Shown here one piece after another: positions 1 through 11,851 of a stretch of 64,000 nt of DNA. Source of the DNA: Rhodococcus sp. SGAir0479. Lineage in GTDB: Bacteria > Actinomycetota > Actinomycetes > Mycobacteriales > Mycobacteriaceae. Below the pieces are notes generated by a model. It had not been told where the DNA came from and searched no databases. It was given only the letters and a program-made list of their open reading frames with translations. Within the stretch, counting starts at the first letter, position 1. The number at the start of each line of letters is the position of its first letter. The translations under genes were made by a program, and so were the position numbers. The DNA lies in NCBI RefSeq assembly GCF_005484805.1, contig NZ_CP039432.1:1426001-1490000 (forward strand), given 5' to 3'.

Positions 1-1245
1 GAAGTCGTCGGGATTCGCTGTGTAGATGTCGCGCAGCAGCTCCCCGAGCGGACGCGTGGTCTCGTGGTGGACGGCACCGGGCGCGGGCACGTCGAGCGCG
101 TACTTCTCGATCGGAGGCACGTCGAGCGGCCGCAGCAGCCGCCCGCCGTTGGCGTGGGGGTTGGCGCCCATCCGTTCGTTGCCGCGCGGGGCGAGAGCCG
201 CGAGCTCGGGGACCAGTCGCCCCTGCGGATCGAACTGCTGCTCGGGCCGGTACGAGCGCATCCACTGCTCGAGCCGCTCCAGATGGGACTCGTCGTCGCG
301 GACGTCGGCGATCGGCACCTGATGCGCCCGGAACGTGCCCTCGATCTCGAGGCCGTCGACGATGTCCGGTCCCGTCCACCCCTTGGGGGTCCGTAGCACG
401 ATCGCCGGCCAGCGGGGGCGATCGGCGATCCCGGAGTCCCGGGCGTCGCTGCGGATCCGAGTGATCGCGGCGTGGGCGCGGTCGAGGGTCTCGGCGAGAT
501 CGCGGTGGACCTGCATGGGCTCGTCGCCCGAGACCACGACCGGCTCCCACCCGAACGCGTGCAGCAGCTCCGACACCTCCTCGTCGGTGCGCCGCCCCAG
601 CACGGTGGGCCCGGAGATCTTGTAGCCGTTGAGGTGCAGGATCGGCAGGACCGCGCCGTCGTGCGCGGGATCGAGGAAGAAGGGGATCTTCCACGATCCC
701 GACAGCGGTCCCGTCTCGGCCTCCCCGTCGCCGACGACGCACGCGACGATGAGGTCCGGGTTGTCCATCGCGGCGCCCGCGGCATGAGCCAGGGAGTACC
801 CCAGCTCGCCGCCCTCGTTGATGGAGCCGGGCGTCTCGACCCCGGAATGGCTCGGGATGCCCCCGGGCGTCGAGAACTGGCGGGCCAGCCGGCGCAGCCC
901 CGCCTCGTCCGGGGTCACGTCCGGATACAACTCCGAGTAGGTGCCTTCCAGATATGTGTTCGCGACCACCGCCGGGCCGCCGTGGCCCGGCCCGGCGACG
1001 AACACGACGTCGGCGCCGGTACGGCGGATGAGCCGGTTCAGGTGGGTGTACACCAGCGAGAGACCGGGGCTGGTGCCCCAGTGCCCGAGCAGGCGGGGTT
1101 TGATGTCGGGCGCGACGAGCGGCCTGCGGAGCAGGACGTTGTCCCGCAGGTAGATCTGGGCCACGGTGAGGTAGTTGGCCGCCATCCAGTACCGGTGGAG
1201 CAGTTCGAGTTCGTCGGTCGACGGGTCGTCCGGGCTGTGCGTCAC
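1..1245 (-). CDS. Phosphoketolase (xylulose-5-phosphate/fructose-6-phosphate), N-terminal half; cut by window edge
   Basis: Phosphoketolase splits xylulose 5-phosphate (often also fructose 6-phosphate) with phosphate to acetyl phosphate and an aldose phosphate, using thiamine diphosphate. The first 415 residues are visible; family members are about 790-800 residues, so the C-terminal half lies outside the window. The start is GTG at 1245, with GGAGGAG about 8 nt upstream. Visible hallmarks are GHWGTSPGL near residues 54-62, EGGELGY near 144-150 and the diphosphate-binding GDGEAETGP near 172-180. The gene is transcribed divergently from the alcohol dehydrogenase. It lies in the same window as glycolytic, pentose phosphate and PEP carboxylase genes, suggesting a bypass route to acetyl phosphate. 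Family assignment is firm; substrate preference cannot be read from sequence. Confidence 0.95.
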   Translation of the reverse strand, partial: MTHSPDDPSTDELELLHRYWMAANYLTVAQIYLRDNVLLRRPLVAPDIKPRLLGHWGTSPGLSLVYTHLNRLIRRTGADVVFVAGPGHGGPAVVANTYLEGTYSELYPDVTPDEAGLRRLARQFSTPGGIPSHSGVETPGSINEGGELGYSLAHAAGAAMDNPDLIVACVVGDGEAETGPLSGSWKIPFFLDPAHDGAVLPILHLNGYKISGPTVLGRRTDEEVSELLHAFGWEPVVVSGDEPMQVHRDLAETLDRAHAAITRIRSDARDSGIADRPRWPAIVLRTPKGWTGPDIVDGLEIEGTFRAHQVPIADVRDDESHLERLEQWMRSYRPEQQFDPQGRLVPELAALAPRGNERMGANPHANGGRLLRPLDVPPIEKYALDVPAPGAVHHETTRPLGELLRDIYTANPDDF

Positions 1246-1284
1246 GGGTCGGCTCCTCCGGTCGGGGAAGTGCTTCCAATCACG

Positions 1285-1290
1285 ACTGTA
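1285..1290 (-). promoter_or_regulatory. Probable -10 element of the phosphoketolase gene
   Basis: The minus strand reads TACAGT, matching the actinobacterial TANNNT -10 consensus. It lies about 40 nt before the GTG at 1245 and would give a leader of roughly 30 nt holding the GGAGGAG ribosome-binding site. No clear -35 hexamer is visible. Confidence 0.4.
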
Positions 1291-1397
1291 GGGCGGATGT
1301 GCGCTCCCGTGGGGGTGCGCGGGCCGACCGGTCCGCCGCCCGCCTCTGTTGCGAAGCCGTCGAACCAGGCATCCTGGAGAAGACGACGGTGGCACCA

Positions 1398-1423
1398 CGG
1401 TGTCGGACACCGATCGTGATCGG
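1398..1423. promoter_or_regulatory. Cluster of short palindromes in a divergent intergenic region
   Basis: The 253-nt gap between the divergent phosphoketolase and alcohol dehydrogenase genes holds two adjoining perfect inverted repeats: CGGTGTC-G-GACACCG at 1398-1412 and CCGATC-GT-GATCGG at 1410-1423. A weaker GGTG-G-CACC lies just upstream. They sit on the dehydrogenase side of the gap and could be operators for it or both genes. No regulator gene is adjacent. Nothing else was recognised in the gap besides the probable -10 element of the phosphoketolase gene. Confidence 0.35.
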
Positions 1424-1498
1424 CGATCGAGGACGTACGGATCTGGTATGCGGACGGACAACTCGCGGACTGCGCGAACCACGACAGCGACCACGACC

Positions 1499-2500
1499 AT
1501 GCGGGCATGGCGAACCACGAGACCGGGCCCGTTGACGGACCGGCCGCTGCGGATGAGCCGCGAACTGCTGCCGCGACCCACCAGCCGGGACCTGCTCGTC
1601 CGGGTGCTCGCGTGCGGGGTCTGCCGGACCGACCTGCACGTGGTGGAGGGGGATCTGCCACCGCACCGGCTCAACGTGATTCCGGGGCACGAGATCGTCG
1701 GTGAGGTCGTGGCCGTCGGGGCGGACGCCGGCGGCCGGTTCGCCGTGGGCCAGCGGGTGGGCATCGCGTGGCTGCGGTGCACGTGCGGGCACTGCCGCTA
1801 CTGCATCCGCGGCGACGAGAACCTGTGCCCGTACTCGACGTACACCGGGTGGGACGCCGACGGCGGGTACGCCGAATACACCACGGTGCCCGCGGACTAC
1901 GCACTCGAACTCCCCACCGGCTACCCGGTCGTCGAACTGGCGCCGCTGCTGTGCGCCGGGATCATCGGCTACCGCGCGCTGCAGCGGGCCGCGCTGCCCG
2001 ACGGCGGCCGCCTCGGGATCTACGGGTTCGGCGGCAGCGCCCACCTGACCGCTCAGGTCGCGCTCGCCCGCGGCGCCCGGGTGCACGTGATGACCCGCGG
2101 CCGGGAGGCCCGCGAACTGGCGTTCAGCCTCGGTGCGGCGTCGGTGCAGGGAGCGTCCGATCCGCCGCCCGAGCCGCTCGACTCGGCGATCCTGTTCGCG
2201 CCGGCCGGCGACCTGGTCCCACCTGCCCTGCAGGCGCTCGACGCCGGTGGCACGCTCGCGCTCGCCGGCATCCACCTCAGCGACATCCCGGCGCTCGACT
2301 ACCAGCGCGATCTGTTCCGGGAGCGGCAGATCCGCAGCGTCACCGCCAACACGCGCCAGGATGCGAAGGAGTTTCTCGCGATCGCGCAGCAGCACCGCCT
2401 GCGGGTCAGCGCCCACCGGTATCCGCTCGACGCCGCCGACAAGGCGCTCGCGGACCTCGCCGGCGGCGTCTTCGGAGGTGCCGCCGTTCTCGTGCCGTGA
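1499..2500 (+). CDS. Zinc-binding alcohol dehydrogenase family protein
   Basis: This is a medium-chain NAD(P)-dependent dehydrogenase of 333 residues, expected to interconvert alcohols and aldehydes in the cytoplasm. Catalytic-zinc ligands are in CGVCRTD (Cys39) and GHE (near 63-65). The structural-zinc cluster follows at Cys96, Cys99, Cys102 and Cys110. The Rossmann loop is GFGGSAH. ATG 1499 was chosen because MRAW followed by the [16 protein letters not shown] segment fits the usual N-terminus of this subfamily. Longer reading frames begin at ATG 1448 or 1349, and none has a good ribosome-binding site. The substrate is unknown. It faces the phosphoketolase gene across a region of palindromes and runs toward the GH65 gene 71 nt downstream. 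Confidence 0.85.
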   Translation: MRAWRTTRPGPLTDRPLRMSRELLPRPTSRDLLVRVLACGVCRTDLHVVEGDLPPHRLNVIPGHEIVGEVVAVGADAGGRFAVGQRVGIAWLRCTCGHCRYCIRGDENLCPYSTYTGWDADGGYAEYTTVPADYALELPTGYPVVELAPLLCAGIIGYRALQRAALPDGGRLGIYGFGGSAHLTAQVALARGARVHVMTRGREARELAFSLGAASVQGASDPPPEPLDSAILFAPAGDLVPPALQALDAGGTLALAGIHLSDIPALDYQRDLFRERQIRSVTANTRQDAKEFLAIAQQHRLRVSAHRYPLDAADKALADLAGGVFGGAAVLVP

Positions 2501-2571
2501 GCGCCCGGGTGTCCTAGCGTGGACGGGCGGACCGTCGCCGGGCCCGCCCGCGACTGGAAGGTACGGACGCC

Positions 2572-4947
2572 GTGATCACTCATCCCGCCTTCACCGTCGA
2601 ACCGTGGCGGCTGCGCGCCACCAGCCTCGACCTGACGGTGCTCGCGCAGAGCGAGTCGCTGTTCGCACTGTCCAACGGACATCTCGGGTGGCGCGGCAAC
2701 CTCGACGAGGGCGATCCCCACGGCCTGCCGGGCAGCTACCTGTCCGGGGTGTACGAGGTCAAGCCGATGCCGTACGCGGAACCGGGCTACGGCTATCCCG
2801 ATTTCGGCGAGACGATCATCAACATCACCGACGGCAAGATCGTGCGATTGCTCGTCGACGACGAGCCGTTCGACGTCCGCCGCGGCAGCCTGCTGAAACA
2901 CGAGCAGGAACTGGACCTGCGTGCCGGCGTGCTGCGCCGCACCGTCGAGTGGCGCTCGCCCGCCGGGCGGACGGTGCGGGTGTCGACGACGCGGCTGGTG
3001 TCGTTCGGGCAGCGCGCGATCGGGGCGATCGACTACCGCGTCGAGGCCCTCGACGGCCCCGCCCGGGTGGTGGTGCAGTCCGAACTGGTTGCGAACGAGC
3101 CGATGCCGCGGCCCGAGGCCGACCCCCGCGCCGCGGCCGTGCTGGCCGAACCGCTGGTGGCGCAGGAGAGCTTCGCGCACGACGCGCTGGTGCAGCTGAT
3201 CCACGCGACCGGCGAGAGCGGGCTGCGGGTGGCGGTCGGGATGGACCACGAGGTGTACGGTCCCGACCCCCACGTGGAATCCGAGCACTACCCCGACCAG
3301 GGTCGGGTGACGGTCTCGTCGCAACTGGCGCAGGGTGAACAGCTGCGGATGGTCAAGTACGTCGCGCACGCGTGGTCGGCCCGCCGCACGGCGCCGGCGA
3401 TGCGTGACGAGGTTGCCGGGGAGCTGACGATCGCGCGGGAAATGGGTTGGGACGGGCTGTGTTCCGAGCAGCGATCGTTCCTGGACACGTTCTGGGATCG
3501 GGCCGACGTCGTCGTCGACGGCGACCCCGAGGTGCAGCAGGCGGTGCGGTTCGCGTTGTTCCACGTCCTGCAGGCCTCGGCGCGGGCCGAGGGTGTCGCG
3601 ATCGCCTCCAAGGGCCTGACCGGACGCGGTTACGACGGGCACGCGTTCTGGGACACCGAGATGTTCGTGCTCCCGGTGCTGACGTCGGTCTACCCCAAGG
3701 CCGTCACCCACGCGCTGCGGTGGCGCCACTCCACGCTGGCGATCACACGCACTCGTGCCCGCCAGCTCGGATTCGAGGGTGCGGCGTTCCCGTGGCGCAC
3801 CATCACCGGCAAGGAATGCAGCGGCTACTGGCCGGCCGGGGCGGCCGCGTTCCACGTCAACGCCGCGATCGCGCGGGCCGTCATCGGTTGTCTGCGGGCG
3901 AACGGGGACTCCGACTTCGAACGCACCGTCGCGGTGGACCTGCTGGTCGAGACGGCGCGATTGTGGCGTTCGCTGGGCTACTTCGACGAGGACGGCCGAT
4001 TCCGCATCGACGGCGTCACGGGTCCGGACGAGTACAGCGCGCTGGTCCGCAACAACCTGTACACCAATCTGATGGCCCGGGAGAACCTCGTCGCGGCCGT
4101 CGGAATCGTCGAGAAGCACCGCGGCCGGATGCCCGACCTCGGCGTCACCGACGAGGAGATCGGGGGCTGGCGGATCGCGGCCGATCGGATGTTCGTTCCG
4201 TACGACGAGCGGCGCGGGGTGCATCCGCAGTCGTCGGGGTTCACCGACCGGCAGGTGTGGGACTTCGCCGGCACTCCCGCCGAGCACTACCCGCTGCTGC
4301 TGCACTATCCCTACTTCGATCTGTACCGCAAGCAGGTCGTCAAGCAGGCCGACGTCGTGCTGGCGATGCAGTGGGTGCCCGACGAGTTCACGGCCGAACA
4401 GAAGGCGCGGAACTTCGCCTACTACGAGCGGCTCACCGTGCGCGACTCGTCGCTCTCGGCGTGCAGTCAGGCGGTCGTCGCCGCCGACGTCGGCGCCGTG
4501 GACCTCGCGTACGACTACCTGGGCGAGACCGCGCTGATCGACCTGCTCGACCTCGAACACAACACGAGCGACGGACTGCATCTGGCGTCTCTGGCCGGGA
4601 TCTGGATCGCACTGGTCCAGGGCTTCGGCGGCGCCCGCCGCCGTCGGACCGGGCTGACGTTCCGGCCGATCCTGCCGCACGGCATCCGCCGCCTCGAGTT
4701 CGGGATCGCGGCCGCCGGCTGCCGACTCCGGGTCGAGATCGGCCCGGTCGAGACCCGGTACCGGTTGGTGCAGGGCGAAGAGTTGACCCTGCACCACGCG
4801 GGCACGGAGATCACGTTGCGGGGCAACGAGGTTCGAGTGATGCCGACGGTGCAGCCGCCCCCGGGCCCGGTCGTCACACAACCGCCGGGGCGGGCGCCGG
4901 CCCGTCGTCACCCCGGCAGCGGCGGCAGGCCGACCGTCGCCGATTAA
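2572..4947 (+). CDS. Glycoside hydrolase family 65 protein (maltose/trehalose/kojibiose phosphorylase-like)
   Basis: GH65 enzymes mostly phosphorolyse alpha-linked disaccharides, releasing beta-glucose 1-phosphate; a few hydrolyse instead. The 791-residue length is normal: an N-terminal beta-sandwich, an (alpha/alpha)6 barrel and a small C-terminal beta domain. The motif GVTGPDEY places the general-acid glutamate at residue 487. The barrel also holds GRGYDGHAFWDTEMF and the KQADVV segment. The start is GTG 2572 with GGAAGG about 8 nt upstream. The last ~30 residues are proline- and arginine-rich and probably disordered. M. tuberculosis has a GH65 gene beside a beta-phosphoglucomutase-like gene; none is next to this copy. 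The actual disaccharide cannot be inferred. Confidence 0.92.
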   Translation: MITHPAFTVEPWRLRATSLDLTVLAQSESLFALSNGHLGWRGNLDEGDPHGLPGSYLSGVYEVKPMPYAEPGYGYPDFGETIINITDGKIVRLLVDDEPFDVRRGSLLKHEQELDLRAGVLRRTVEWRSPAGRTVRVSTTRLVSFGQRAIGAIDYRVEALDGPARVVVQSELVANEPMPRPEADPRAAAVLAEPLVAQESFAHDALVQLIHATGESGLRVAVGMDHEVYGPDPHVESEHYPDQGRVTVSSQLAQGEQLRMVKYVAHAWSARRTAPAMRDEVAGELTIAREMGWDGLCSEQRSFLDTFWDRADVVVDGDPEVQQAVRFALFHVLQASARAEGVAIASKGLTGRGYDGHAFWDTEMFVLPVLTSVYPKAVTHALRWRHSTLAITRTRARQLGFEGAAFPWRTITGKECSGYWPAGAAAFHVNAAIARAVIGCLRANGDSDFERTVAVDLLVETARLWRSLGYFDEDGRFRIDGVTGPDEYSALVRNNLYTNLMARENLVAAVGIVEKHRGRMPDLGVTDEEIGGWRIAADRMFVPYDERRGVHPQSSGFTDRQVWDFAGTPAEHYPLLLHYPYFDLYRKQVVKQADVVLAMQWVPDEFTAEQKARNFAYYERLTVRDSSLSACSQAVVAADVGAVDLAYDYLGETALIDLLDLEHNTSDGLHLASLAGIWIALVQGFGGARRRRTGLTFRPILPHGIRRLEFGIAAAGCRLRVEIGPVETRYRLVQGEELTLHHAGTEITLRGNEVRVMPTVQPPPGPVVTQPPGRAPARRHPGSGGRPTVAD

Positions 4948-4950
4948 ACT
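4945..4950 (+). promoter_or_regulatory. -10 element implying a leaderless rpe transcript
   Basis: TAAACT ends six nucleotides before the rpe GTG. Transcription would begin at or next to the start codon, consistent with the absence of a ribosome-binding site. It overlaps the last codons of the GH65 gene, so rpe can be expressed independently of that gene. Confidence 0.55.
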
Positions 4951-4956
4951 GGCGCC

Positions 4957-5640
4957 GTGGCAACCCCGATGATCGCTCCGTCCATCCTGTCCGCCGACTT
5001 CGCACGTCTCGCCGAGGAGGCCGACGCCGTCGCGGGCGCGGACTGGCTGCACGTCGACGTCATGGACGCCCACTTCGTCCCGAATCTGACCCTGGGCCTG
5101 CCCGTGGTGCAGAGCCTGCTGAAGGCGACCGACATCCCGTTGGACTGCCACCTGATGATCGACGACCCGGGACGCTGGGCGCCGCCGTACGCCGAGGCCG
5201 GCGCGCACAACGTGACCTTCCACGCCGAGGCCACCGACGACCCGGTCGCGGTGGCGCGCGACATCCGCGCGGCCGGCGCGAAGGCGGGCCTGAGCATCAA
5301 GCCGAACACGCCGATCGAGCCCTACCTCGAGATCCTGAAGAACTTCGACACGCTGCTGGTGATGAGCGTCGAGCCGGGGTTCGGTGGGCAGTCCTTCATC
5401 CCAGCCGTGCTGGAGAAGGCGCGGGCGGTGCGCAAGCTCGTCGACGCCGGGGAACTGCGGCTGCTGGTGGAGATCGACGGCGGCATCAACACCGACACCG
5501 TCGAGCAGGCCGCCGAGGCCGGAGTGGACTGCTTCGTCGCCGGCTCCGCCGTCTACGGCGCGTCGGACCCGGCGGCCGCCGTCCGCGCGTTGCGGGAGCA
5601 GGCCGCGCAGGTGTCGCCCCACCTGACGCTGTCGATCTGA
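4957..5640 (+). CDS. rpe: Ribulose-phosphate 3-epimerase
   Basis: Interconverts ribulose 5-phosphate and xylulose 5-phosphate in the non-oxidative pentose phosphate pathway. The 227-residue TIM barrel is complete. It shows APSILSADF at the N-terminus, the metal-binding [12 protein letters not shown] and CHLMI segments, [10 protein letters not shown], and the phosphate-binding DGGIN strand. It starts at GTG 4957. The riboflavin genes begin 10 nt downstream; ribulose 5-phosphate is also the substrate of RibB, so the linkage makes metabolic sense. The other pentose phosphate genes sit about 20 kb away on the minus strand. Confidence 0.97.
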   Translation: MATPMIAPSILSADFARLAEEADAVAGADWLHVDVMDAHFVPNLTLGLPVVQSLLKATDIPLDCHLMIDDPGRWAPPYAEAGAHNVTFHAEATDDPVAVARDIRAAGAKAGLSIKPNTPIEPYLEILKNFDTLLVMSVEPGFGGQSFIPAVLEKARAVRKLVDAGELRLLVEIDGGINTDTVEQAAEAGVDCFVAGSAVYGASDPAAAVRALREQAAQVSPHLTLSI

Positions 5641-5650
5641 CGGCCCGGCC

Positions 5651-6700
5651 GTGACGACCCCAGCCCGCATCCCCGACGCCGCGATGCGGCTCGCGATCGA
5701 CGCTTCGCACGGCGTCCGGGGACGCACCAGCCCCAACCCGCCGGTGGGTGCGGTGATTCTCGACGCCTCGGGTGAGGTCGTCGGGATCGGGGGCACGCAG
5801 CCGCCCGGCGGCCCGCACGCCGAGGTGGTGGCGCTCGCGGAGGCGGGGGAGCGCGCCCGCGGCGGCACCGCGGTCGTCACGCTCGAGCCGTGCAACCACT
5901 ACGGCCGGACCGGCCCGTGCTCGCGGGCATTGGTCGAGGCCGGTGTCGCGGCGGTGTACTTCGCGGCCGCCGACCCCAATCCGACCGCCGCCGGCGGCGC
6001 CGAGACCTTGCGAGCGGCCGGTGTCGCGGTGACGGGCGGCGTGCTCGCCGAGGACGTCGAACGCGGACCGCTGCGCGCGTGGCTGCACCGCCAGCGCACG
6101 GGCCGGCCGCACGTCACGTGGAAGTTCGCCGCCACCCTCGACGGCCGCATCGCCGCCGCGGACGGCACCAGCCAGTGGATCACCGGGCCCGAGGCCCGCG
6201 CCCGGGTGCACGCCGACCGGGCCCGGCTCGACGCGATCGTCGTGGGCACCGGGACCGTCCTGGCCGACGACCCGTGGCTCACCGCCCGGCTGCCCGACGG
6301 CTCGCTCGCGCCCCACCAGCCGCTGCGCGTCGTGGTCGGGACGCGGCCGATCCCACCCACCGCGAAGGTCCTCGACGACGCCGCACCGACCCTGGTACTG
6401 CGCACCCACGACGTCGACGACGTGCTGGCGGCGCTGCCCGACCGGGACGATGTGCTGGTCGAGGGCGGGCCGAGGCTGGCGGGGGCCTTCCTGGCGGCCG
6501 GGCGGGTCGACCGGATCCAGGCCTACCTCGCCCCGGTCGTGCTGGGCGCAGGGTCCCACGCAGTGGAAGGCGCAGGGGTGAGGACCATCGCCGAGGCGTT
6601 ACGGTTTCGGCGAGAGAGCGTCGAGACGGTCGGCGAGGACGTGTTGTTGAACCTGATCCCCGAGCAATCGAGCCGCATCGCGGCGCGGGATCGTCAGTGA
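5651..6700 (+). CDS. ribD: Bifunctional riboflavin deaminase/reductase RibD
   Basis: Carries out two steps of riboflavin synthesis: deamination of the diaminopyrimidine product of GTP cyclohydrolase II, then NADPH reduction of its ribose. The protein has 349 residues. The N-terminal cytidine-deaminase-like domain (about 1-145) shows the zinc site HAEV and the pair of cysteines in EPCNHYGRTGPC. The C-terminal reductase domain begins near VTWKFAATLDGRIA and includes the VEGGPRLAGAFL nucleotide-binding segment. GTG 5651 lies 10 nt after rpe. It is followed by ribE within 20 nt, suggesting one transcript. Confidence 0.96.
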   Translation: MTTPARIPDAAMRLAIDASHGVRGRTSPNPPVGAVILDASGEVVGIGGTQPPGGPHAEVVALAEAGERARGGTAVVTLEPCNHYGRTGPCSRALVEAGVAAVYFAAADPNPTAAGGAETLRAAGVAVTGGVLAEDVERGPLRAWLHRQRTGRPHVTWKFAATLDGRIAAADGTSQWITGPEARARVHADRARLDAIVVGTGTVLADDPWLTARLPDGSLAPHQPLRVVVGTRPIPPTAKVLDDAAPTLVLRTHDVDDVLAALPDRDDVLVEGGPRLAGAFLAAGRVDRIQAYLAPVVLGAGSHAVEGAGVRTIAEALRFRRESVETVGEDVLLNLIPEQSSRIAARDRQ

Positions 6701-6715
6701 GGAGTGGGTGAGGAC

Positions 6716-7327
6716 ATGTTCACCGGAATCGTCGAAGAACTCGGCGAAATCGTCGGCAAGGAGGACCTGGCCGACGCGGCCCGGTTCACCGTGCGCGGGC
6801 CCGTGGTCACCGCGGACGCCGGACACGGCGACTCGATCGCGGTCAACGGCGTCTGCCTGACGGTGGTCGACGTCGTCGGCGGCGAGTCCTTCACCGCCGA
6901 CGTGATGCGCGAGACCCTCGTGCGGTCGAGCCTCGGCGCGTTGGACGTCGGCAGCCGGGTCAACCTCGAGCGTGCCGCCGCGGTGAACAGCCGGCTGGGC
7001 GGGCACATCGTGCAGGGCCACGTCGACACCGTGGGGACGGTCCTCTCGCGCACCCCGTCCGAGCACTGGACGGTGGTGCGGATCGCGCTGCCGTCGGACA
7101 TCTCCCAATACGTCGTGGAGAAGGGGTCGATCACGGTCGACGGCGTGTCGCTGACCGTGTCGGCGCTCGGGGGCGAGCCCGGGCAGGAGTACTTCGAGAT
7201 CTCACTGATCCCGACGACGCTGGCGCTCACCACGCTGGGCTCCGCGGAACCGGGGACCCCGGTCAACCTCGAGGTCGACGTCATCGCGAAGTACGTCGAG
7301 CGCCTGACGACCGCCGCCGGCCGGTAG
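6716..7327 (+). CDS. ribE: Riboflavin synthase alpha chain
   Basis: Dismutates two molecules of 6,7-dimethyl-8-ribityllumazine to riboflavin and the pyrimidine precursor. The two homologous lumazine-binding barrels are visible: MFTGIVEELG with VNGVCLTV in the first, and GHIVQGHVDTVG with VDGVSLTV in the second. ATG 6716 gives the canonical MFTGIVEE start (203 residues) with GTGAGG a few nt upstream. A GTG at 6704 would add four residues and is less likely. Some genomes call this gene ribC. Confidence 0.96.
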   Translation: MFTGIVEELGEIVGKEDLADAARFTVRGPVVTADAGHGDSIAVNGVCLTVVDVVGGESFTADVMRETLVRSSLGALDVGSRVNLERAAAVNSRLGGHIVQGHVDTVGTVLSRTPSEHWTVVRIALPSDISQYVVEKGSITVDGVSLTVSALGGEPGQEYFEISLIPTTLALTTLGSAEPGTPVNLEVDVIAKYVERLTTAAGR

Positions 7328-7434
7328 CCGGAATAACGACCTCGTATCGAAGGGTCGTACTGTTGAGGTGCATCTGACGCGATGCGCCGGGACATACTCG
7401 AGCACGCCAGTTCAAGATTTTGGAGCCCAAGCAC

Positions 7435-9634
<2,200 letters not shown>

Positions 9635-9664
9635 TCGTGCGCGAGCACCGTCGGTGCCGCCGAC

Positions 9665-9670
9665 TAGCCT
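9665..9670 (+). promoter_or_regulatory. -10 element implying a leaderless uvrC transcript
   Basis: TAGCCT lies six nucleotides before the uvrC GTG at 9677, and no ribosome-binding site is present. No clear LexA-type palindrome is visible around it. Confidence 0.5.
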
Positions 9671-9676
9671 TGAATC

Positions 9677-11851
9677 GTGCCTGATCCCTCGACGTATCGA
9701 CCCGCGCCCGGAACCATCCCGGTTGCGCCGGGTGTCTACAAGTTCCGCGACCCACACGGCCGGGTCATCTACGTGGGCAAGGCCAAGAGCCTGCGGTCGC
9801 GGCTCAACTCGTACTTCGCGGACCTCTCGTCGCTGCACCCGCGCACCCGGCAGATGGTCACCACCGCGGGCAGCGTCGAGTGGACGGTGGTCAGCACCGA
9901 GGTCGAGGCGCTGCAGCTCGAGTACAACTGGATCAAGGAGTTCGATCCCCGGTTCAACGTCCGCTACCGGGACGACAAGACCTACCCGGTGCTGGCGGTG
10001 ACCCTCAACGAGGAGTATCCGCGGCTGTTCGTCTACCGCGGACCGCGGCGCAAGGGCGTGCGCTACTTCGGGCCCTACTCCCACGCCTGGGCCATCCGCG
10101 AGACGTTGGACCTGCTGCTGCGGGTGTTCCCGGCGCGCACATGCTCGGCAGGAGTCTTCAAGCGGCACAACCAGATCGGTCGCCCGTGCCTGCTCGGTTA
10201 CATCGACAAGTGTTCGGCTCCGTGCGTCGGCCGCGTGAGTGCGGCCGAGCATCGGGAGATCGTCGAGGACTTCTGCGACTTCCTGTCGGGCCGCACGGAC
10301 CGTCTCGTGCGGCAGCTCGAGTCCCGGATGCAGGAGGCGGCCGAGGACCTCGACTTCGAGACGGCGGCGCGGCTGCGCGACGACGTGGGCGCGCTGAAGA
10401 AGGCCCTCGAGAAACAGGCCGTGGTGCTCGGTGACGGCACCGACGCCGACCTGGTGGCGTTCGCCTCCGACGACCTCGAGGTCGCGGTGCAGGTCTTCCA
10501 CGTGCGCGGCGGCCGCGTCCGCGGCCAGCGCGGCTGGGTGGTGGAGAAGGCGGGCGACGTCATCGAGCGGGACGCCGTCGCCGCGGACACCGGCGACGAG
10601 TCCGAACTGGCGATCCTCGTCGAGCAGTTCCTCACCCAGTTCTACGGGGAGCAGGCCGCGCTGGGCGAAACCGGCGGCCCGGCCGACCAGCCGGCCAACG
10701 CCGTGCCGCGGGAGGTGCTGGTGCCGGTGCTGCCCCGCAACACCGACGAGATCCAGAAGTGGCTCTCGACACTGCGCGGCTCGGCGGTGAAGCTGCGCGT
10801 TCCCCAGCGCGGCGACAAGAAGGCGCTCGCGGAGACGGTCGAGCGCAACGCGAAAGAGGCGCTGGCACAGCACAAACTGAAGCGCGCCGGAGACTTCACG
10901 TCACGGTCGGCGGCGCTGCAGGGGATCCAGGAGGCCCTCGACCTCGACTCCGCGCCGCTGCGCATCGAGTGCGTCGACATCAGCCACGTGCAGGGCACCG
11001 ACGTGGTCGCGTCGCTGGTCGTGTTCGAGGACGGGCTGCCGCGTAAATCCGATTACCGGCACTACGCGATCAAGGAGGCGGCCGGCGACGGCCGCTCGGA
11101 CGACGTCGCGAGCATCGCCGAGGTCACCCGGCGCCGGTTCCTGCGGCACAACCGGGACTCCGCGGCGAGCGCGGCAGGCGCGGACGCGGCGGACGGCAAC
11201 GGCGGCGACCTCGCACCCGACGCCGCGCTGGACCCGCAGACCGGTCGTCCCCGCAAGTTCGCGTATCCGCCGAACCTGTTCGTCGTCGACGGCGGCGCAC
11301 CGCAGGTCGCGGCGGCCGCCGAGGTGCTGGACGAGCTCGGGATCACCGACGTCGCGGTCATCGGCCTGGCCAAGCGGCTCGAAGAGGTGTGGGTGCCGGG
11401 CGAGGAGGATCCGGTGATCCTGCCCCGCACGAGCGAGTCGTTGTACCTGCTCCAGCGCGTCCGCGACGAGGCACACCGGTTCGCGATCACCTTCCACCGC
11501 AGCAAGCGCTCGCGCCGGATGACCGCGTCCGCGCTCGACTCGGTGCGCGGGCTGGGGGAGACCCGGCGGACCGCGCTCGTGCGGCACTTCGGATCCGTCG
11601 CGCGGCTGCGCAGTGCGACCGTGGAGGAGATCACCGAGGTGCCCGGTGTGGGGGTGGCGACCGCACGCGCGGTGCTCGACGCCCTGCGCGGGGCCGACCC
11701 GGTGACCGCCGCCGACCCTGTCGTCGACGTCGAGGCCGCCCCGGTGGGCGACCCGGCTGTCGCGGCGGATGTCGCTGCGGGAGAGCCGACCGTGGGGGAT
11801 GATGTGTCGGACATCGGCGCATCGGGCAGAACAGGACACAGTCGCGAGTGA
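9677..11851 (+). CDS. uvrC: Excinuclease ABC subunit C
   Basis: Makes the dual incisions of nucleotide excision repair with UvrA and UvrB. Domains in order: GIY-YIG nuclease (about 10-100, with GVYKFRD and [13 protein letters not shown]), a UvrB-interacting UVR helix pair (about 205-245), an RNase H-like second nuclease (from about 430, with [16 protein letters not shown] and [10 protein letters not shown]), and tandem helix-hairpin-helix motifs ([28 protein letters not shown]). After these comes an acidic alanine/valine-rich tail of about 45 residues, probably disordered. At 724 residues the protein is longer than E. coli UvrC largely for this reason. Its last codon overlaps rapZ. Confidence 0.97.
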   Translation: MPDPSTYRPAPGTIPVAPGVYKFRDPHGRVIYVGKAKSLRSRLNSYFADLSSLHPRTRQMVTTAGSVEWTVVSTEVEALQLEYNWIKEFDPRFNVRYRDDKTYPVLAVTLNEEYPRLFVYRGPRRKGVRYFGPYSHAWAIRETLDLLLRVFPARTCSAGVFKRHNQIGRPCLLGYIDKCSAPCVGRVSAAEHREIVEDFCDFLSGRTDRLVRQLESRMQEAAEDLDFETAARLRDDVGALKKALEKQAVVLGDGTDADLVAFASDDLEVAVQVFHVRGGRVRGQRGWVVEKAGDVIERDAVAADTGDESELAILVEQFLTQFYGEQAALGETGGPADQPANAVPREVLVPVLPRNTDEIQKWLSTLRGSAVKLRVPQRGDKKALAETVERNAKEALAQHKLKRAGDFTSRSAALQGIQEALDLDSAPLRIECVDISHVQGTDVVASLVVFEDGLPRKSDYRHYAIKEAAGDGRSDDVASIAEVTRRRFLRHNRDSAASAAGADAADGNGGDLAPDAALDPQTGRPRKFAYPPNLFVVDGGAPQVAAAAEVLDELGITDVAVIGLAKRLEEVWVPGEEDPVILPRTSESLYLLQRVRDEAHRFAITFHRSKRSRRMTASALDSVRGLGETRRTALVRHFGSVARLRSATVEEITEVPGVGVATARAVLDALRGADPVTAADPVVDVEAAPVGDPAVAADVAAGEPTVGDDVSDIGASGRTGHSRE

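Noticed and set aside
2299-5895. A 1198-codon open frame antisense to the GH65 and rpe genes
   Set aside because: It is the mirror of high-GC codon bias. It has no ribosome-binding site or recognisable domain, and the opposite strand encodes well-known families across the whole stretch.
7328-7434. Possible FMN riboswitch before ribBA
   Set aside because: The gap is only about 107 nt and I see none of the conserved FMN aptamer elements. The preceding gene is in the same direction, so the gap is probably an operon spacer or minor promoter.
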